From Aquilaria yunnanensis (lineage: Eukaryota > Streptophyta > Magnoliopsida > Malvales > Thymelaeaceae), in assembly GCA_039654915.1 (NCBI GenBank), contig JBDJPA010000012.1:1302001-1366000 (forward strand): a stretch of DNA of 64,000 bases, in the 5' to 3' direction. The stretch's first letter is position 1; the number at the start of each line of letters is the position of its first letter. The translations under genes and the position numbers were made by a program. The notes beneath the pieces were generated by a model. That model had not been told where the DNA came from and searched no databases. It was given only the letters and a program-made list of their open reading frames with translations. Positions 12,951 to 25,117 of this stretch are shown piece by piece.

Positions 12951-13539
12951 GGGGTTATTTTGACAACAAAGTCCACCAAGGCTTGTGCTTTTATTGCCAT
13001 TTTTGGCTTCTACTGGATATCATATTCTTCTAATTCAATGTATCATTTAGCAAACCTTTCCTATTTGTCTGGTTTTTGAAGGATGTCTCGTAAAGGTAAC
13101 TCTGTTCAGACAATAATGCAGTGTGTCTGAAAGTATAATCGTAACTTTTGAGAAGCCATGATGAGGGCTAGAATTACCTTCTATAAAATAGCATATTAAG
13201 ATTATGTACCTTGAAGAGTCCAACTGACATAGTATACCAGCTATTGTTTGAATCTATGCTATATTACAAGTACAGCACTAACGAATCATTTTGTCATGGC
13301 TAGGTAAAGCACGAGTGGTTTGTTAGGCTTCGATTGTTTTAGTGTTAAAAGGTGTCAAAATAGTCTTTTATGTGTTTGAAAGCTTTGCAACATTCATTAG
13401 TCCATTCAAATGTCGCTTATTTTTTGAGTATACAAAAAAAGGGTTTGTAGTGGTCCCTAAAATACAACATGAATCGCTTGAGGGTTGTCAATCTTCCTGC
13501 CAGTTTTTGGACGTCCTTTTTATTTTAAGAGTCATGCAT

Positions 13540-14100
13540 TGCAATAATATCTTCAATTTTGTTTGGGTTCGCATTAATTCCTCTTTCATAGACCATTTAG
13601 TCAAGGAATTTCCCAGCACCGACATCAAAAGTGCATTTTCTAGGGTTGAGCATCATGTTAAGTTGATTTATTCTCTGAAAGATTTCTTGTAGATCATCAA
13701 AATAATGTCCAAGTGCCATGCTTTTTACGATCATGTCATCCATGTAGACTTTTATGTTTCTCTCTAATTGTTTTACAAATATCTGGTTTATAAGTCTTTA
13801 ATAGGGTGCCCTATGTTTTTTAAACCAAAGGGCATTCATTGGTAACAATACACCACCTCTCTAGGGGTGAAAGTTGTCTTTTGTTTATCTTCAAAGTCTA
13901 CATGAATTTGGTGGTAGCCACTAAAGGCGTCCATAAACAATAGAATTTTGTATTCCACGGTAGTATTGACCAACTAGTCTATAAATGGCAACGGGTACGG
14001 ATTCTTTGGGAAGGCATCATGTAGATTTGTGTAATAGACACAAATGTGCCATTCATCATTTTTCTTCTTTACCAAAACAATATTGGCAAGCCATTATGGG
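13540..14100 (-). pseudogene. Reverse transcriptase region of gypsy pol, broken
   Basis: The minus strand reads YMDDMIVKS at about 13,720-13,746, the catalytic YxDD box of Ty3/gypsy RT, preceded at about 13,800-13,850 by MPFGLKNIG (family MPFGLKNAGATYQR). Stops between these motifs show decay. The palm active site itself is intact. Confidence 0.85.
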
Positions 14101-15099
14101 TATCGTACTTCTCAAATGATGCCCGCTTTTAGCAATATCTCAACTTATTCTCTAACAAAATATCTCTTTTCGGGCACCATGTTATCACTTTTTCTATTAT
14201 ATCGATCGAGTATAGGGTTTTACTTACAACTTGTGAGTGATAGTTTTTGGATTTATTTTAGGCATATTGCTAGGAGACCATGCGAATACGTCTATATTGT
14301 CCTTTAAAAACTATATGAATGATTGTCTTATCTCAGGGGGGGGGGGAGGTCCTTGATAATCTTTAGTGTCTTTCTAGGGGCTACTTCTACCATCTTAGTA
14401 ACATTAGACAATGTTATATTGGCCTTATTTTCTTGAGGTTGTTTATTCTTTTTCTTAGCTTTCATTAGGACGAGTTTGTCTTCCTTTAGCCCTCGTAAAC
14501 TTGCCACGTAGCTCCATCTTATCGAGGCCTAGTCTACAAAATGGTGGCATCGCCAATAAAGGTCATGAAAAGTATCATTAGCCATCTAACATCAGATCTA
14601 ATGTGGAATTGTACCTAGGCCAGTCTTTCAAGGATGGTGTTGTATAGTGATAGGCCATCCAAGACTAGGAACTCCAATATATGGGAATCACAGATAACCT
14701 TTCCCTCCTTGTCTACCCCTCGTTAGTGTGAAAGGCAACTTGATAGTTTCAAATGAAGAGACTTCCTCTTTTCCTAGTACAAAGGGAGGCCCCGACACGG
14801 GAGACAGAAAGGGCCTTCTAAGTTTAATATTTTTTTTAATAAGTCAGCAAAGATAACATTAACATTGACCTTGTGGTCCAAATATACCTTGTTTACATCA
14901 ACGTTGTTGATCCTAGCTCTAAATACTAGTGGATCCTTGTGAGGGACAAGTACTTGGGGCCTATTAGGCTTCATTAAGACCTTGTCTAGGTTGGTTACTT
15001 CTAATTAAACAACTTTTTACTCTTGTTGTTTTTAAGCCATAGAGCATTCTCCCTTGGTAATCATGTGAACAACCCTTGTGGGTAGGCCCAGATTCCTGT

Positions 15100-16620
15100 A
15101 GTCTCTTAAGGGGGATTGTTGCCTTTCTGGCCTTCACCCTCTATCATGGTCTTCTTCATTGTCCCTTCTACAAGGCCTTTCATCTTGTTTTCGACAAGAG
15201 GATGGCTACCTAAACAAGTATTCCTTCAATTTTCCCACTTGAATCATCTCATCAATGAGTCTTTTTGGCTGCTAGCATTCTTCATTGTTATGCCCTTTGT
15301 CCTTGTAGTATCTACAATATTTCTTCATGTCCTTTTTATTTGAAGGTTGCATTGGTATGGGCCACCTGAGAACTTGATTTTTTCTCTCCAAGTCATAGAG
15401 GATATTTGACCTTGTCTCTTTACAGGGGCAGGAGTATTGGATCTACTCGCGAGCACTTCCCACCTTTATTCCTTTTCTTGGGTCCATTTTCTTTAATTCT
15501 CAGTCGTTCTTTGGGTATCGATGGTCGATTAAGCTCTTCTGCATGCATGTATTGGGTAGCCCAATTAAGGAACTTTTATATGTCTCTTATAAGATTTTCA
15601 TGAAAGTCCCAAGCTAGCCTCAAGTCTTGCACTAGTCCTTGAGTTATAGTGACGAGATGTAACTACGAGGATAGTCCTTACACTAGTAGTGCCTCTGCAT
15701 TGAATCTTAAAAAAAAGTCCTTTAAAGACTTATTGCGGCCCTGCCATATTTTTAGGATACAAGCCACCATCTTAGGGGCTGGTCAGTTCCTTAAGAAGTG
15801 GCATAAGAACGGTAAGGACATACCCTTAAAAAGGGGGAAATGATGCCCTTGATTAGTTCCAAACTATAAGGCAGAAGCTCTTGTCAACGTTGAGCTGTAA
15901 GCCCTATACATAACCATGCCTGAGGCCATTTCCAACCTCATGGAGGTAAAGTATCTTTGCAAGTGATTACTTTGGTCTATAAGGTTGTTGTATAGGTCAA
16001 TTTATGGAATCCCTTAGGGGCTAGCGCATTGATTATTTCATCTGTGAAAGGTTGAAACCACATATATTTGACACCTATGCCAAGATCGAACTTTTCTTTG
16101 AGGGCTTGGCGATCCACATGTGTTGTTCCATCTACTCGAGCTTTTGTAAAATTGCATTGATATTACTTCCAATGGGGTTATCGGATCATTCCAAAGATAC
16201 CAATAGTGTATGAATTTATGCCCTTAGAGGTCAAATAAGGTATGCTGTACGGCTTGAAACTGGTCATTATCTAGGGTTGTGGGGCTTTTCCTTTTACAAG
16301 GGATCCTTTGGATCAGCTCATTGATCGATCCTTTCGCTTACAGGTCCTGCAACCCTAATAGGACGATGGCCCTTGTGCTCATTTCCTGGTTAGTACTGGT
16401 TCTCCATGCGGGTCCTCCGAGTGTTCACTATGGTTCCCACAGATAGTGCAAAAAATATCTTGTTGCACCATTATTTTCAGCTGTTCAAATAATGCCTGCA
16501 GCAGGGCTTGAACCTGGTCATCATTCAGAGGTGTAGGGTCTTTCCTTTTACAAGGGGTCCTCTGGATCAGCTCCTTGATTGGTCTCTTCACCTACAGGTC
16601 CTGTAGCCCCAATAGGACGA
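15100..16620 (-). pseudogene. Gag with zinc knuckle, broken
   Basis: The minus strand reads LNWATQYMHAEELNRPS near 15,520-15,570, a plant gypsy gag C-terminal signature. Near 15,255-15,335 it reads KKYCRYYKDKGHNNEEC followed by a stop and RLIDEMI, matching the CRFHKD.GH.TEEC..L...IE.LI zinc-knuckle pattern. An open piece at 16379-16591 represents the N-terminal region. Multiple stops make it a pseudogene. Confidence 0.75.
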
Positions 16621-16692
16621 TGCCTCTTGTATTTATTTCCTGGTTAGTCTTGTTTCTCCATGTGGAGTGTTCACCATGGTTCCTACAGATGG
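16250..16692. repeat. Tandem duplication of about 250 bp in the retroelement leader/gag start
   Basis: The stretch 16,258-16,455 recurs at 16,511-16,692. Shared phrases include CTTTTCCTTTTACAAGG-like, GGATCAGCTC, ACAGGTCCTG, AATAGGACGATG, CATTTCCTGGTTAGT-like and GTGTTCAC.ATGGTTCC.ACAGAT. The second copy ends at the primer binding site and LTR; the first ends in similar bases but lacks an LTR. Confidence 0.75.
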
Positions 16693-16700
16693 TGTCAAAT
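16678..16700 (-). other. Primer binding site of the gypsy element
   Basis: Next to the 5' LTR the minus strand reads TTTGACACCATCTGTAGG. It differs from a PBS-adjacent string common in plant gypsy elements, TTTGGCGCCGTCTGTGGG, only by G-to-A changes on this strand, partly at CpG sites, as expected from deamination of methylated DNA. Confidence 0.65.
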
Positions 16701-17104
16701 TGATAGTTAATAAGATTGTATGGGTGTGACCCTATAGCTTGGTGAACTTTAGACTAGGATCCTATGCACAAAGACAATATTAGGGCCCCAGGATGTTTTC
16801 TTGAGGGAAATGCTTCGACGATCAAGTCAGTTCTTTGGTGAGCAGACAAAATTAAAGAAAAGTGATGTGAGAATGTCGTACATCGGGATTGGTGATTAAG
16901 CTGGTTTATATAATTGAGGGTAAATCCAAAGGAATCATTCTTGGATGGAAATGTTTCAGCTAATCCTGTAATTATGGGATCTCATTCCTATTCCCACTCC
17001 CATCTAAAAAGGGTTTCTCTTGTTAGCCTATTGGGCCTTCTATCTTTGATCCACCAAATGTGGATTCCTTCATTATGGGCCTCGTGTTGGGCCTTTGCCC
17101 TACA
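16701..17104 (-). repeat. 5' LTR of the gypsy element
   Basis: Diverged direct repeat of 6893-7293, beginning TGATAGTTAATAAG and ending ..GCCCTACA. It lies next to the primer site, so it is the 5' LTR of this minus-strand element. Confidence 0.8.
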
Positions 17105-19099
17105 AAAAATATTACAAAGATTTGAAGCAACTAAACATATAATATATTGCAAATAATTTGGATTAATGGAGCACTAATTTGTTATTTTCGTATACTCACA
17201 TCATGTACCGTGAACTTAATATTTTTCTTGAGGAAAATCACTTTGATTTAATTAGTAATAAGTTGTAGGATATTTATATTTTAGCAACATAATTTTTTTT
17301 AAGACAAAAAAAGAAACTTAATAGGTCATCCATTTATTAGTAACTAATGGTGCTTCAATAACACCTAGTATGGGGAGAGAACTGAGACCAACTTATTTAC
17401 TTCCATTTAAATTCTTTTCAAGTTTAAATAACTCATTACTTAATATATTATTTTCAGTTTCTTGATTTTCTATCTAGAACTAATATCATTTTAAAGTTAA
17501 TACTCTATCTATATAATAATTACTTAAATATTAAAAAAAATAACTAATTTTTTATATAATTTTCTGTATCCACCCTAATAAAAAAAATCAATAAAAAATA
17601 CTTAATTTTTTCAAAATTTATATTAAAATAATTTTTAAATTTCTTAAAGTATATAATCTTAATCACAAATAAACTATAATAAAAGTAAGAGTACAATATA
17701 TATTACAAATTTATAATACAAATTATATAAACATTAAAGCGGAAGAGGAGATGAAGGGTACGACACGTGTCCCTTTGTTGATGGGTTAATGATGATGTTG
17801 GTCCTCCATCTTTTGTAGCTATGGTGAAGTAGTACCTAATGTTGGCGGTTTACATTTAGACCTATAATACAATGAGGAAATCTGTTCTTATGAAGCTAGA
17901 TTTATTTGCCGAGGAACCTTCCATTTGTGCTGATTTTTCAGTTAAGTCATTTATCCTTCAATTGTTGCAATATTGCTCCTATTAAAACTCACTACCTTTG
18001 GGATTGTTTTTTCTTGTCTGTCTCGGTGTTGGAGTTGTAAGGGATTAGTATTCTGATATAGAAGGATATGGTCATAGTTGCTTCTCTTTTATTGTGTTGC
18101 TCCTGGGAGATTTGATATCGATATTTTTGTAATAGAGAAAACTTTGGGGAGTGATGAGATGTCAGATACCTATTTATTGGAGTAATTTAGATTAAGACCT
18201 TTATAAATTTATTTGCTGTCAGTTGGGGGTTAGTATAGAAGGATATGTTCATAGTTGCTTATCTTTTATTGTGTTGCTGCTGTGTGATTTGATATTGATA
18301 TTTTTGTAATGGAGAAAACTTTAGAGAGTGATGAGATGTCAGATACTTCTTTATTAAAGTAATTTAGATTGAGACCTTCATAAATTTATCTACTGTTAGT
18401 TGAGTCTCTCAGTGTGTAAATTATGTAGGGTGAAGACCATCGACTATGTGTTACGAGGAATAAAAGAGATTAAGTAGCAAATTCTTTTTCCATGGAGACA
18501 TAATTATTAGGCTTCAATCATCATTACCATGGATACTCTTTTCTTATTCACATTATTTTTCGTAAGGTATATGTGTCATGAATATGTTACATCTTTAGGG
18601 ATAAGATTTGTTTATAGTAAGTACTAAAAAAATTATACCAAATTTACCTAACGTTTTATTTTATTTTATTTTTTAAATTTTTTGTCATTTACTATTCCTC
18701 TATCTTAACTAACATTTATTATCAAGCAATATCTGTAACCACACTTTTACATTAAAATAAGTACTAAGCTACACCCACAGCAAAATGCGGACAGTTGCAT
18801 AGTATATATTTATAGTAGATGTTATCTTGTGTACACACAAACGTGGAATATGGTAACATTTCATCTCATAACATCCTCCATTCAATCATGAATATCAAAT
18901 CTCATCCCTAGTCACTTAGGAACTAAATGGAGCCTTAATTTACTATCTCTTCATAGACAAAGTATCTTATGAAAAAGCAGTAATAAGTTTATGTGTTCAT
19001 TCTCCAAAATTAGACGGAGGTGAAAATATTTAAAGGCTAGGCCAATTTGATTTGTTATTACTCTTTTTGGTTTCAGAACCAAGAAAATGTTTGTGATTA
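17105..19099. other. Intergenic DNA with one tandem duplication
   Basis: AT-rich spacer with no supported gene. Its only structure is the 177-bp duplication listed separately. Confidence 0.5.
18044..18397. repeat. 177-bp tandem duplication
   Basis: The phrase GAAGGATATG starts at 18061 and again at 18238. The following blocks (CATAGTTGCTT, TTTTATTGTGTTGCT, GATATTTTTGTAAT, GTGATGAGATGTCAGATAC) repeat in the same order with about 10 percent difference. Confidence 0.85.
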
Positions 19100-20049
19100 T
19101 GTTGGAATTTAGTTAGTAAAGGCGATCGCTCAATTCTATAGACACATTAAGATATACTTGTTTTAAAACTGATTGATGTGGTCACACCATATGTTAGTGC
19201 TGTCACACTAACTCACATCAATGCTTCCAACATTAACTAAATTTAGTTAAATGGTTAAGATAATGTGGCACATGTATATAATACATAATCACCTTGGAAT
19301 CAATAAGAAGATATCATGTGTCGATTTTATAATGTGTACATATACACCTTGATACATGGGATAATTGTTCAATAATCACCCCATAAGTAATCATATTATG
19401 AAGGGATGTGATCTTTAGATAAGAGGATATGTCTATCTTAACATATATGACTATTGAGAAGGTAGTTATGCATCATAACTATCTTGGTTAATGAAATAAC
19501 ATGATTTTTAGTGAAGGGTCATGTTTTATGAGAATTTAATAACCTTTAGGAGGTGAATATGTTATGACTCTATGACCGAATCAATACATCCCTTTTAAAG
19601 GTGGTTATGACATTATTTCAAGGGAAAAAGTTATGTGTAGATAAGGATACCTCTTGGCGAATTATTTTAACCTTTAATGAAGAGTTGTGCCTTTTTCATA
19701 AGTGCCAATTTGCCATTATAAATAAAAGACAATAGAATTGTGCACAAGAGGTTGCAGACATAATTTTTGGAGGATTTATTTCTTCTATTTCGCCCCACAC
19801 ACTTCTCTATCATCATCAAAAGAATTCTGATCGAGTATTGAGTGTGAATCAGTATGTTTAATTACTTGTATTTCCAAATTAATTAAATATTTAATCTTGG
19901 GTGTTCATAACAAGTCACGCTTTTCACAACACACTAAAAGAGATGTTTTTCAATAAGGAAACTATCACTCAGTCTTTTAATAATAATCAATTATGTCTTA
20001 ATTTTTGTATTTATTTTATATTCTAGAAATTAAAGCTAAATTTCCTTCA
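19100..20049 (+). mobile_element. Candidate solo LTR, copia-like
   Basis: It starts TGTTGGAATTTAG and could end ..TTTCCTTCA at 20049, giving TG..CA termini with partly inverted ends. Flanks GATTA (19095-19099) and GATTG (20050-20054) match at four of five. A TATA-like TTATAAATAAAA lies at about 19716, followed by a pyrimidine-rich stretch as in an LTR promoter and R region. No internal retroelement domain or second LTR was found nearby. The right boundary is uncertain. Confidence 0.4.
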
Positions 20050-20480
20050 GATTGTGTGATAAAATAAAATATTTACTGACAATAGTTTATAAGTGTAAAT
20101 GATTATTAAACGTATATAAATTTTCTGATATATTATACAATGAATTTTCCTCTTTTTCCCGGGCTTAATTTTTGTTCTCTTTGATTTGCTAATCACAAGT
20201 TGTTGGGATTAAATTAATCAAAAGGTCCCGCTTTTCAACGTATTCTACTTTGTCTCCTCTCCGCGCAGACAGGGCCGACGTTAACCAAAAGAAACCAAAG
20301 CCAAATGCAATCTCCGAGACCTTTGCTCCTTGCATCTCGTTTAGTAGCATTTCTTTTCTCGCTTCTCTGAGGCATTTCATCGAACAGATTGTCCACCGGC
20401 ACACCTCCCACCAAGGAATCGTCCAAAAGCTCCCTCTTTTCCCAACAATAACAAGATTTTCTATTTGGGTTTCTGTCCTG

Positions 20481-20503
20481 CGAGAGAGAGAGAGAGAGAG
20501 AGG
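20481..20503. repeat. (GA)n microsatellite in the 5' leader of the DLC gene
   Basis: About ten GA units end 4 bp before the start codon at 20507. GA/CT repeats in 5' leaders are common in plants and can bind GAGA-type (BBR/BPC) proteins; a role here is only inferred. Confidence 0.7.
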
Positions 20504-20506
20504 GAA

Positions 20507-22227
20507 ATGGACGGAGCAGAGCTGGAGCTGGAGAGGCGGACCAAGTTTCTAAACAGCTTGATACAGAAGAAGAAAGCGAAAGAGCGGCAAGAGGAAGTTG
20601 ATCGGCTCAATGTACGAGTCAGAGCGTCTGACATGGCCGTTCCTCTCCAGAACAAAGCTTTTAGGTGCGCTCGTGATCAGCTAGACTCCATGCCTGGAAA
20701 GCTTGACAGCAAACGCCTAGCTCTTGCCCTTAAAAAGGTCAGTTGTGGCTTGTGAAAACAGGGGGAGTTTTATTGTTTGAATTTAGTGCATGTTTTGCTG
20801 GTTTGGACTAAAAAAAAGGCCGTTGAATTGATTAAGTCGAAATTTGTTAACATGTATTCCATGTTTGGTCGTGAACATGTGATCCTCGTTTTACAAGGTT
20901 ACCCTTTACTCTCCGGAGTCCAGACTACAGTTAGATTAGCAGTTCTATGTTTCCAGTAGAAATACAAAGAGGACTTGTTTCTGGGCATGTTTCAGATCTT
21001 CTGCAAGCGCGAGATTTTTCTTTATTTCAGTTATTATTATTATTATTTTTTAGCTTTTCCCTGTCACTTTTTTTTCCCCAACACAGGCAAAACCCTTTTC
21101 CCCCCTGTGACAGTTAGACTTATAGGTGAATAGCTTAAAGCCTGAGGTTGCACCTTAACAAGTTAGATTTCTCTCCTGTGTGTGATTGTCTCTCAATCTT
21201 GTTCATGATAGTGGCTATTGCTTGTCATTAAATGTTTCCCTTTTTGCTTTTTGGCTGAACATAATCATTCACGGTCTCCTATGGAGAACTCGGTTATTGA
21301 GAGCACATATTAGTAATCGAAACCTTCCTGCTATCCCATTTATCAGAGTAAGAACATGAATAGGCTTATAGATAATTCTACACTACTAAACTGGTCGAAG
21401 TTTGAAAACAGAGTTCAGCTTTAGCTTGAATTATCCTCTTGCAATCACGCAGGTATTCATAGTAACAAACAATTGCCAATAACATTCTTGTGTGTCTTCT
21501 ACCAGACCATGATCTATATCTGTAACCTACCGGCAGCCTTCTGGAAGATTGTTTTTAGCTGTCTTTTGGAACGTTGTCCACTGTTAGTGAAACGAAAATG
21601 AAACTATATATTTCCCCTGGGCTACCAATTACACTGCCCAACTGCTCCCCTACCCAACCTCCTCACTGCCCTTCAGTTACTGATTCCAAGTATCCAAATC
21701 AGTTGCTGGTAATTGATTTGCAGGTTGGGCTGCAGTACTCATTTTGAGGGTTGGTAGTGTAGAATCTCTAACTGCTAGACCTTGTACTCAGTGAGACCAA
21801 CGTCCTAAAGCAACTGATATGTTCGTAAATAGCCTGAACGATAAGGTCCTATGCAGTTTGTTTTGCTTGCTTAGTTAACAAGTTTGGCTTGAATCTCATT
21901 CAGGACAGAGAAAAGGAGAAAAAATTTACAGGGTAGGAGGTGCCGTTTGAAGTTTATAGTAATAGTTTCCATGTTGAAAGAGAGTTTATCTTATCGTATG
22001 GACTACTTTTGAACACTCACATGTAGTAGTGTAGCACTTCCAACCCCATGAGGCTTTGTTTGAATTTTCAGGAATTTGACTCTTCATACGGTCCAGCTTG
22101 GCATTGCATCGTCGGCACTAGCTTTGGCTCGTACGTTACACATTCACTTGGGGGTTTCCTGTATTTTTCGATAGATAAGGTTTACATCCTCCTCTTCAAG
22201 ACTGCTGTTGAACCTTTAGACCATTAA
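20507..22227 (+). CDS. Dynein light chain LC8-type family protein (2 exons)
   Basis: Exons 20507-20737 and 22072-22227, joined in phase 0 through a 1,334-bp GT-AG intron, give 128 residues. Residues about 1-42 are a charged, E/R/K-rich N-terminal extension likely to form a coiled coil. Residues about 43-128 are the LC8 (DYNLL-like) fold, with the signature [20 protein letters not shown] then YVTHS and ILLF, close to the animal EFD..Y.P.WHCIVG.NFGSYVTH pattern. LC8 proteins are dimeric hubs that bind short linear motifs. Higher plants lack dynein motors, so a role in other complexes (nuclear pore or scaffold binding) is inferred from family knowledge. The ATG chosen is the first after the GA repeat and is in frame with the domain. 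Its 3' end faces the 3' end of the GH17 gene 569 bp away. Confidence 0.88.
20738..22071 (+). other. Intron 1 of the LC8-type gene
   Basis: The donor AAG|GTCAGT and acceptor TTTTCAG|GAATTT splice the two LC8 halves in phase 0. The interior has no recognisable element. Confidence 0.8.
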
Positions 22228-22795
22228 TGGCTTCCACATATCGGTGTTCTACACATTTCAGTTGTGGCTTTGACATGTAAAATACAGATCAATCACAAGC
22301 TTGATTAAGAACCCCATCCCATGTTAAAAACTCTATATCAACTGTATCCCTGCTTAAACGAGTTATAGTTACAGCTGTTAAGGCCTTGCCTCTTTCACCG
22401 GTATATCTGCTATTCTGCTTATTATGCTGTGTTGTTAACATTTTTTTCCTGAAAAAATCACATGGAATAGAGATTAAAAGAGCAAACGTTTTTCTCGCTC
22501 TAATTCTAGTGAAACATCAAAAGCTGGTTCAAAGAATACTAGTTAGATAGTTACACTGCAAGAATTGTGAAGAATAGTACAGAACAGCCTTGTTTGTACA
22601 ATATCAAATAAGCCTGATGAAACCGGCTGCTGACAAATGATCAATTAGCCTTGCCATCCTTGACCCTTTCAATCCTGGTGGAATGAACAAAATTGGGTGC
22701 CCCGCAACTACTCGGGAAATGATGAAATCGTAATTCTAGAAAGTGATTGCTTTAATCAGATGAATAGAATGTGCCTGCGTGGAGTTCTATTTTTA
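22228..22795. other. Shared 3' region of two convergent genes
   Basis: This 568-bp stretch lies between the stop codons of the LC8-type gene and the GH17 gene and should hold both 3' untranslated regions. No other gene is visible. Confidence 0.6.
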
Positions 22796-25117
22796 CTAGA
22801 AGACAGCGATCAGCAGCAAGAAACCAATTGCCACAGAGGTTGTGAAAAAACTACCACCACAGGTATGCAGAGAAGAGCAGCCTGAACCCGTGAAATTTGA
22901 AGATGGAGCCACGACACTGCTGTTCGTTGTTGTGCGGTTCCCTCCAACACTATACATCACAAAAGAAAAGGACACATTACTTGTACTTCTAGGCATCTTG
23001 GTAAACAGAGCACAGCACTCGAACCAAGCAGATAATAGTATTCAAGTTTTAGAAATTACCTGGATGTGAATTTACATGAGCCATGACCTGCAAAACATGA
23101 CAACCAACTTAGTCCAATTATCAGTCAATACTGAAAATAACTTGTGAAGCTGTAACTCATTGTCTGCATGGTGTAGTAAAACAGCCACTTAAGTTGAATT
23201 GGCAAATTTCTGCTGTTACACATATATGAGTGCATGTGCCTCTGTTAAGTAGAGGGTGGAAGCTTATGCAGATGAGGGTACAGTTTGGTATGCTCTATAA
23301 ACTTCGGCAGCAAACCATGTTAGTGCATAGTATTACCAATAACAGCCATGCGTGATCACTTACTTGGATTGGTTGTGGTGATGGTTGCCACCCCTTTAAA
23401 ATCACACGAGCCAGGAGACCTACCCATCTTCTGGAAATATGCATCAAAAGCATATGTTGAATGCGCAACCACGTTATCAGGCTCATAACATGGTCCTCCC
23501 TGCAACATTGCGGAACAATCAACTTTTCCTGGTCCACAAGCCCAATCAAGTGCTGCCTGTAGCATTTTTGGATCAGCGCCGTCCTTTGCCACACAGTAAG
23601 TCTGGTTTGTAGTGTCATTTGACAAGACAGGACCAGCATCTGTCAACTGTAAGATGTATACTGGTGATCCATTGGCATCAAAAAGACCCCAGTTCTTCTC
23701 TGAAACCGCCCCAGGTCTCAAATCCTCATTGTAAAGCTCATAGATGTATGTACTGACTGCAATACCAGGGTGTTTGGGAGTTCCAGTATTGTTCAGTACA
23801 TGCTTGATCAAGTTACTATTGTATGTGTTGGCGTTTTGAGCAGTTGCATCAGGTTCGGAGGAATCACCCTTGGAAGGCCAGCCAGATTCTGTCACTATGA
23901 TTGGGACATTGGTGAAATTTAAATCAGACATTGCAAAATATGCTGCATCAACAACAGCATCAAAGACATTTGTGTAATGCAGGAGAGTATTTGCATCCAC
24001 TGCTTCTTTGGCTGGGGTAAGAGGCAGGAAAAGTGCATAGTCTAATGGGATCACACCATTTGATTGCAAGTAATCATCATATGGATAAACATTAAGCATA
24101 AGATATGACCCCGTGGACTGCAAAAACTTCAGCAAGGGATCCATGACTGGGACCAATGATCGGTTAAAGAAAGCTTGGGAAGGTGGAAAAGAGTCTAGGA
24201 TTATTGAAGAAGAGTGAGGAGTAGAGATTTTAATTTGATGATCAAGATTAGAAGCAACAAGAGCAGAATGAATGAAATTCATGGCAGAAACTAGGACTGG
24301 TGCAGCATTAGGAAGGGTAGTCATGACTTCTGACCCAACAGCTATTGCTGTAATATTAGTAGCAGGAACATGAGCTAAAACATTGCGTGCAACCCAGATG
24401 GCAGCAGTGGCATTTGACTGACCGATGCCTAGCAGCTGGTCATTGGGCACAGACACAGTCACTTGGATCCCAGTGTTGGCAAGTGCGAGTAGCATTGCTT
24501 GGTCAGCATCATATAGCCGAACATGTCGGATATTCTGAGTTTTGAGAAGCGCTGCCACCTGAGTTGGGTGAGGCATGTCAGAGAGGTCTGTACCAATGTT
24601 TACACCGATGAATGCATCTGTAAAAGAGTGAACAAAAGGTGAAACCATGAAGGTGTATGGCTTCAGAAAACAATGGTACATGGAAAGGAGCTGATAAACA
24701 TGACTCACACCACGACTGTATGACTTTAAGGAAATTGCCTAACATGTGCTCGGCAGCAATGCCATGCCTACAGTGCTACGATCATTTTATTTTATTTTGT
24801 TCATATCTTGATATATCAAACGAGAACAAATCTAAAAATTATTTGCCTGGAGTAAGCACCAGCTAAACAGTTCATGATCAACTATACAGGTCTTCATGTC
24901 CTTGTCTCTTATCCTGAATTTATTATATTCATAATATGTTTGGATAGCAAGCTTCAAGAACACTTTCATGATGCTTTCTTTGAAGAAAGAAACAAAACCA
25001 TATCCCCCATACCTTTGAGAAGAAAAGATATTCGTAGTTTCACAGGAAAGAACCAAGAAGAACCAAATCAACCACGTGAGTTTAATGTCACAAAAACTAT
25101 CCCCCCCCCCCCCCCCC

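Larger units (their letters stand above)
6893..17104 (-). mobile_element. Old Ty3/gypsy LTR retrotransposon, Tat-like, minus strand
   Basis: A roughly 10.2-kb element bounded by two diverged direct repeats of about 400 bp (6893-7293 and 16701-17104). Read on the minus strand the order is 5' LTR, primer binding site, gag with a zinc knuckle, protease region, reverse transcriptase, RNase H, integrase, an antisense ORF, polypurine tract, 3' LTR. Integrase after RNase H defines Ty3/gypsy. The long extra segment between integrase and the 3' LTR with an ORF in the opposite direction is characteristic of the plant Tat lineage (Grande/Retand-like). All frames are broken by stops and frameshifts and the LTRs are only about three-quarters identical by eye, so it is dead and old. 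Flanks AAATA (6888-6892) and AAAAA (17105-17109) match at four of five positions. Confidence 0.85.
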
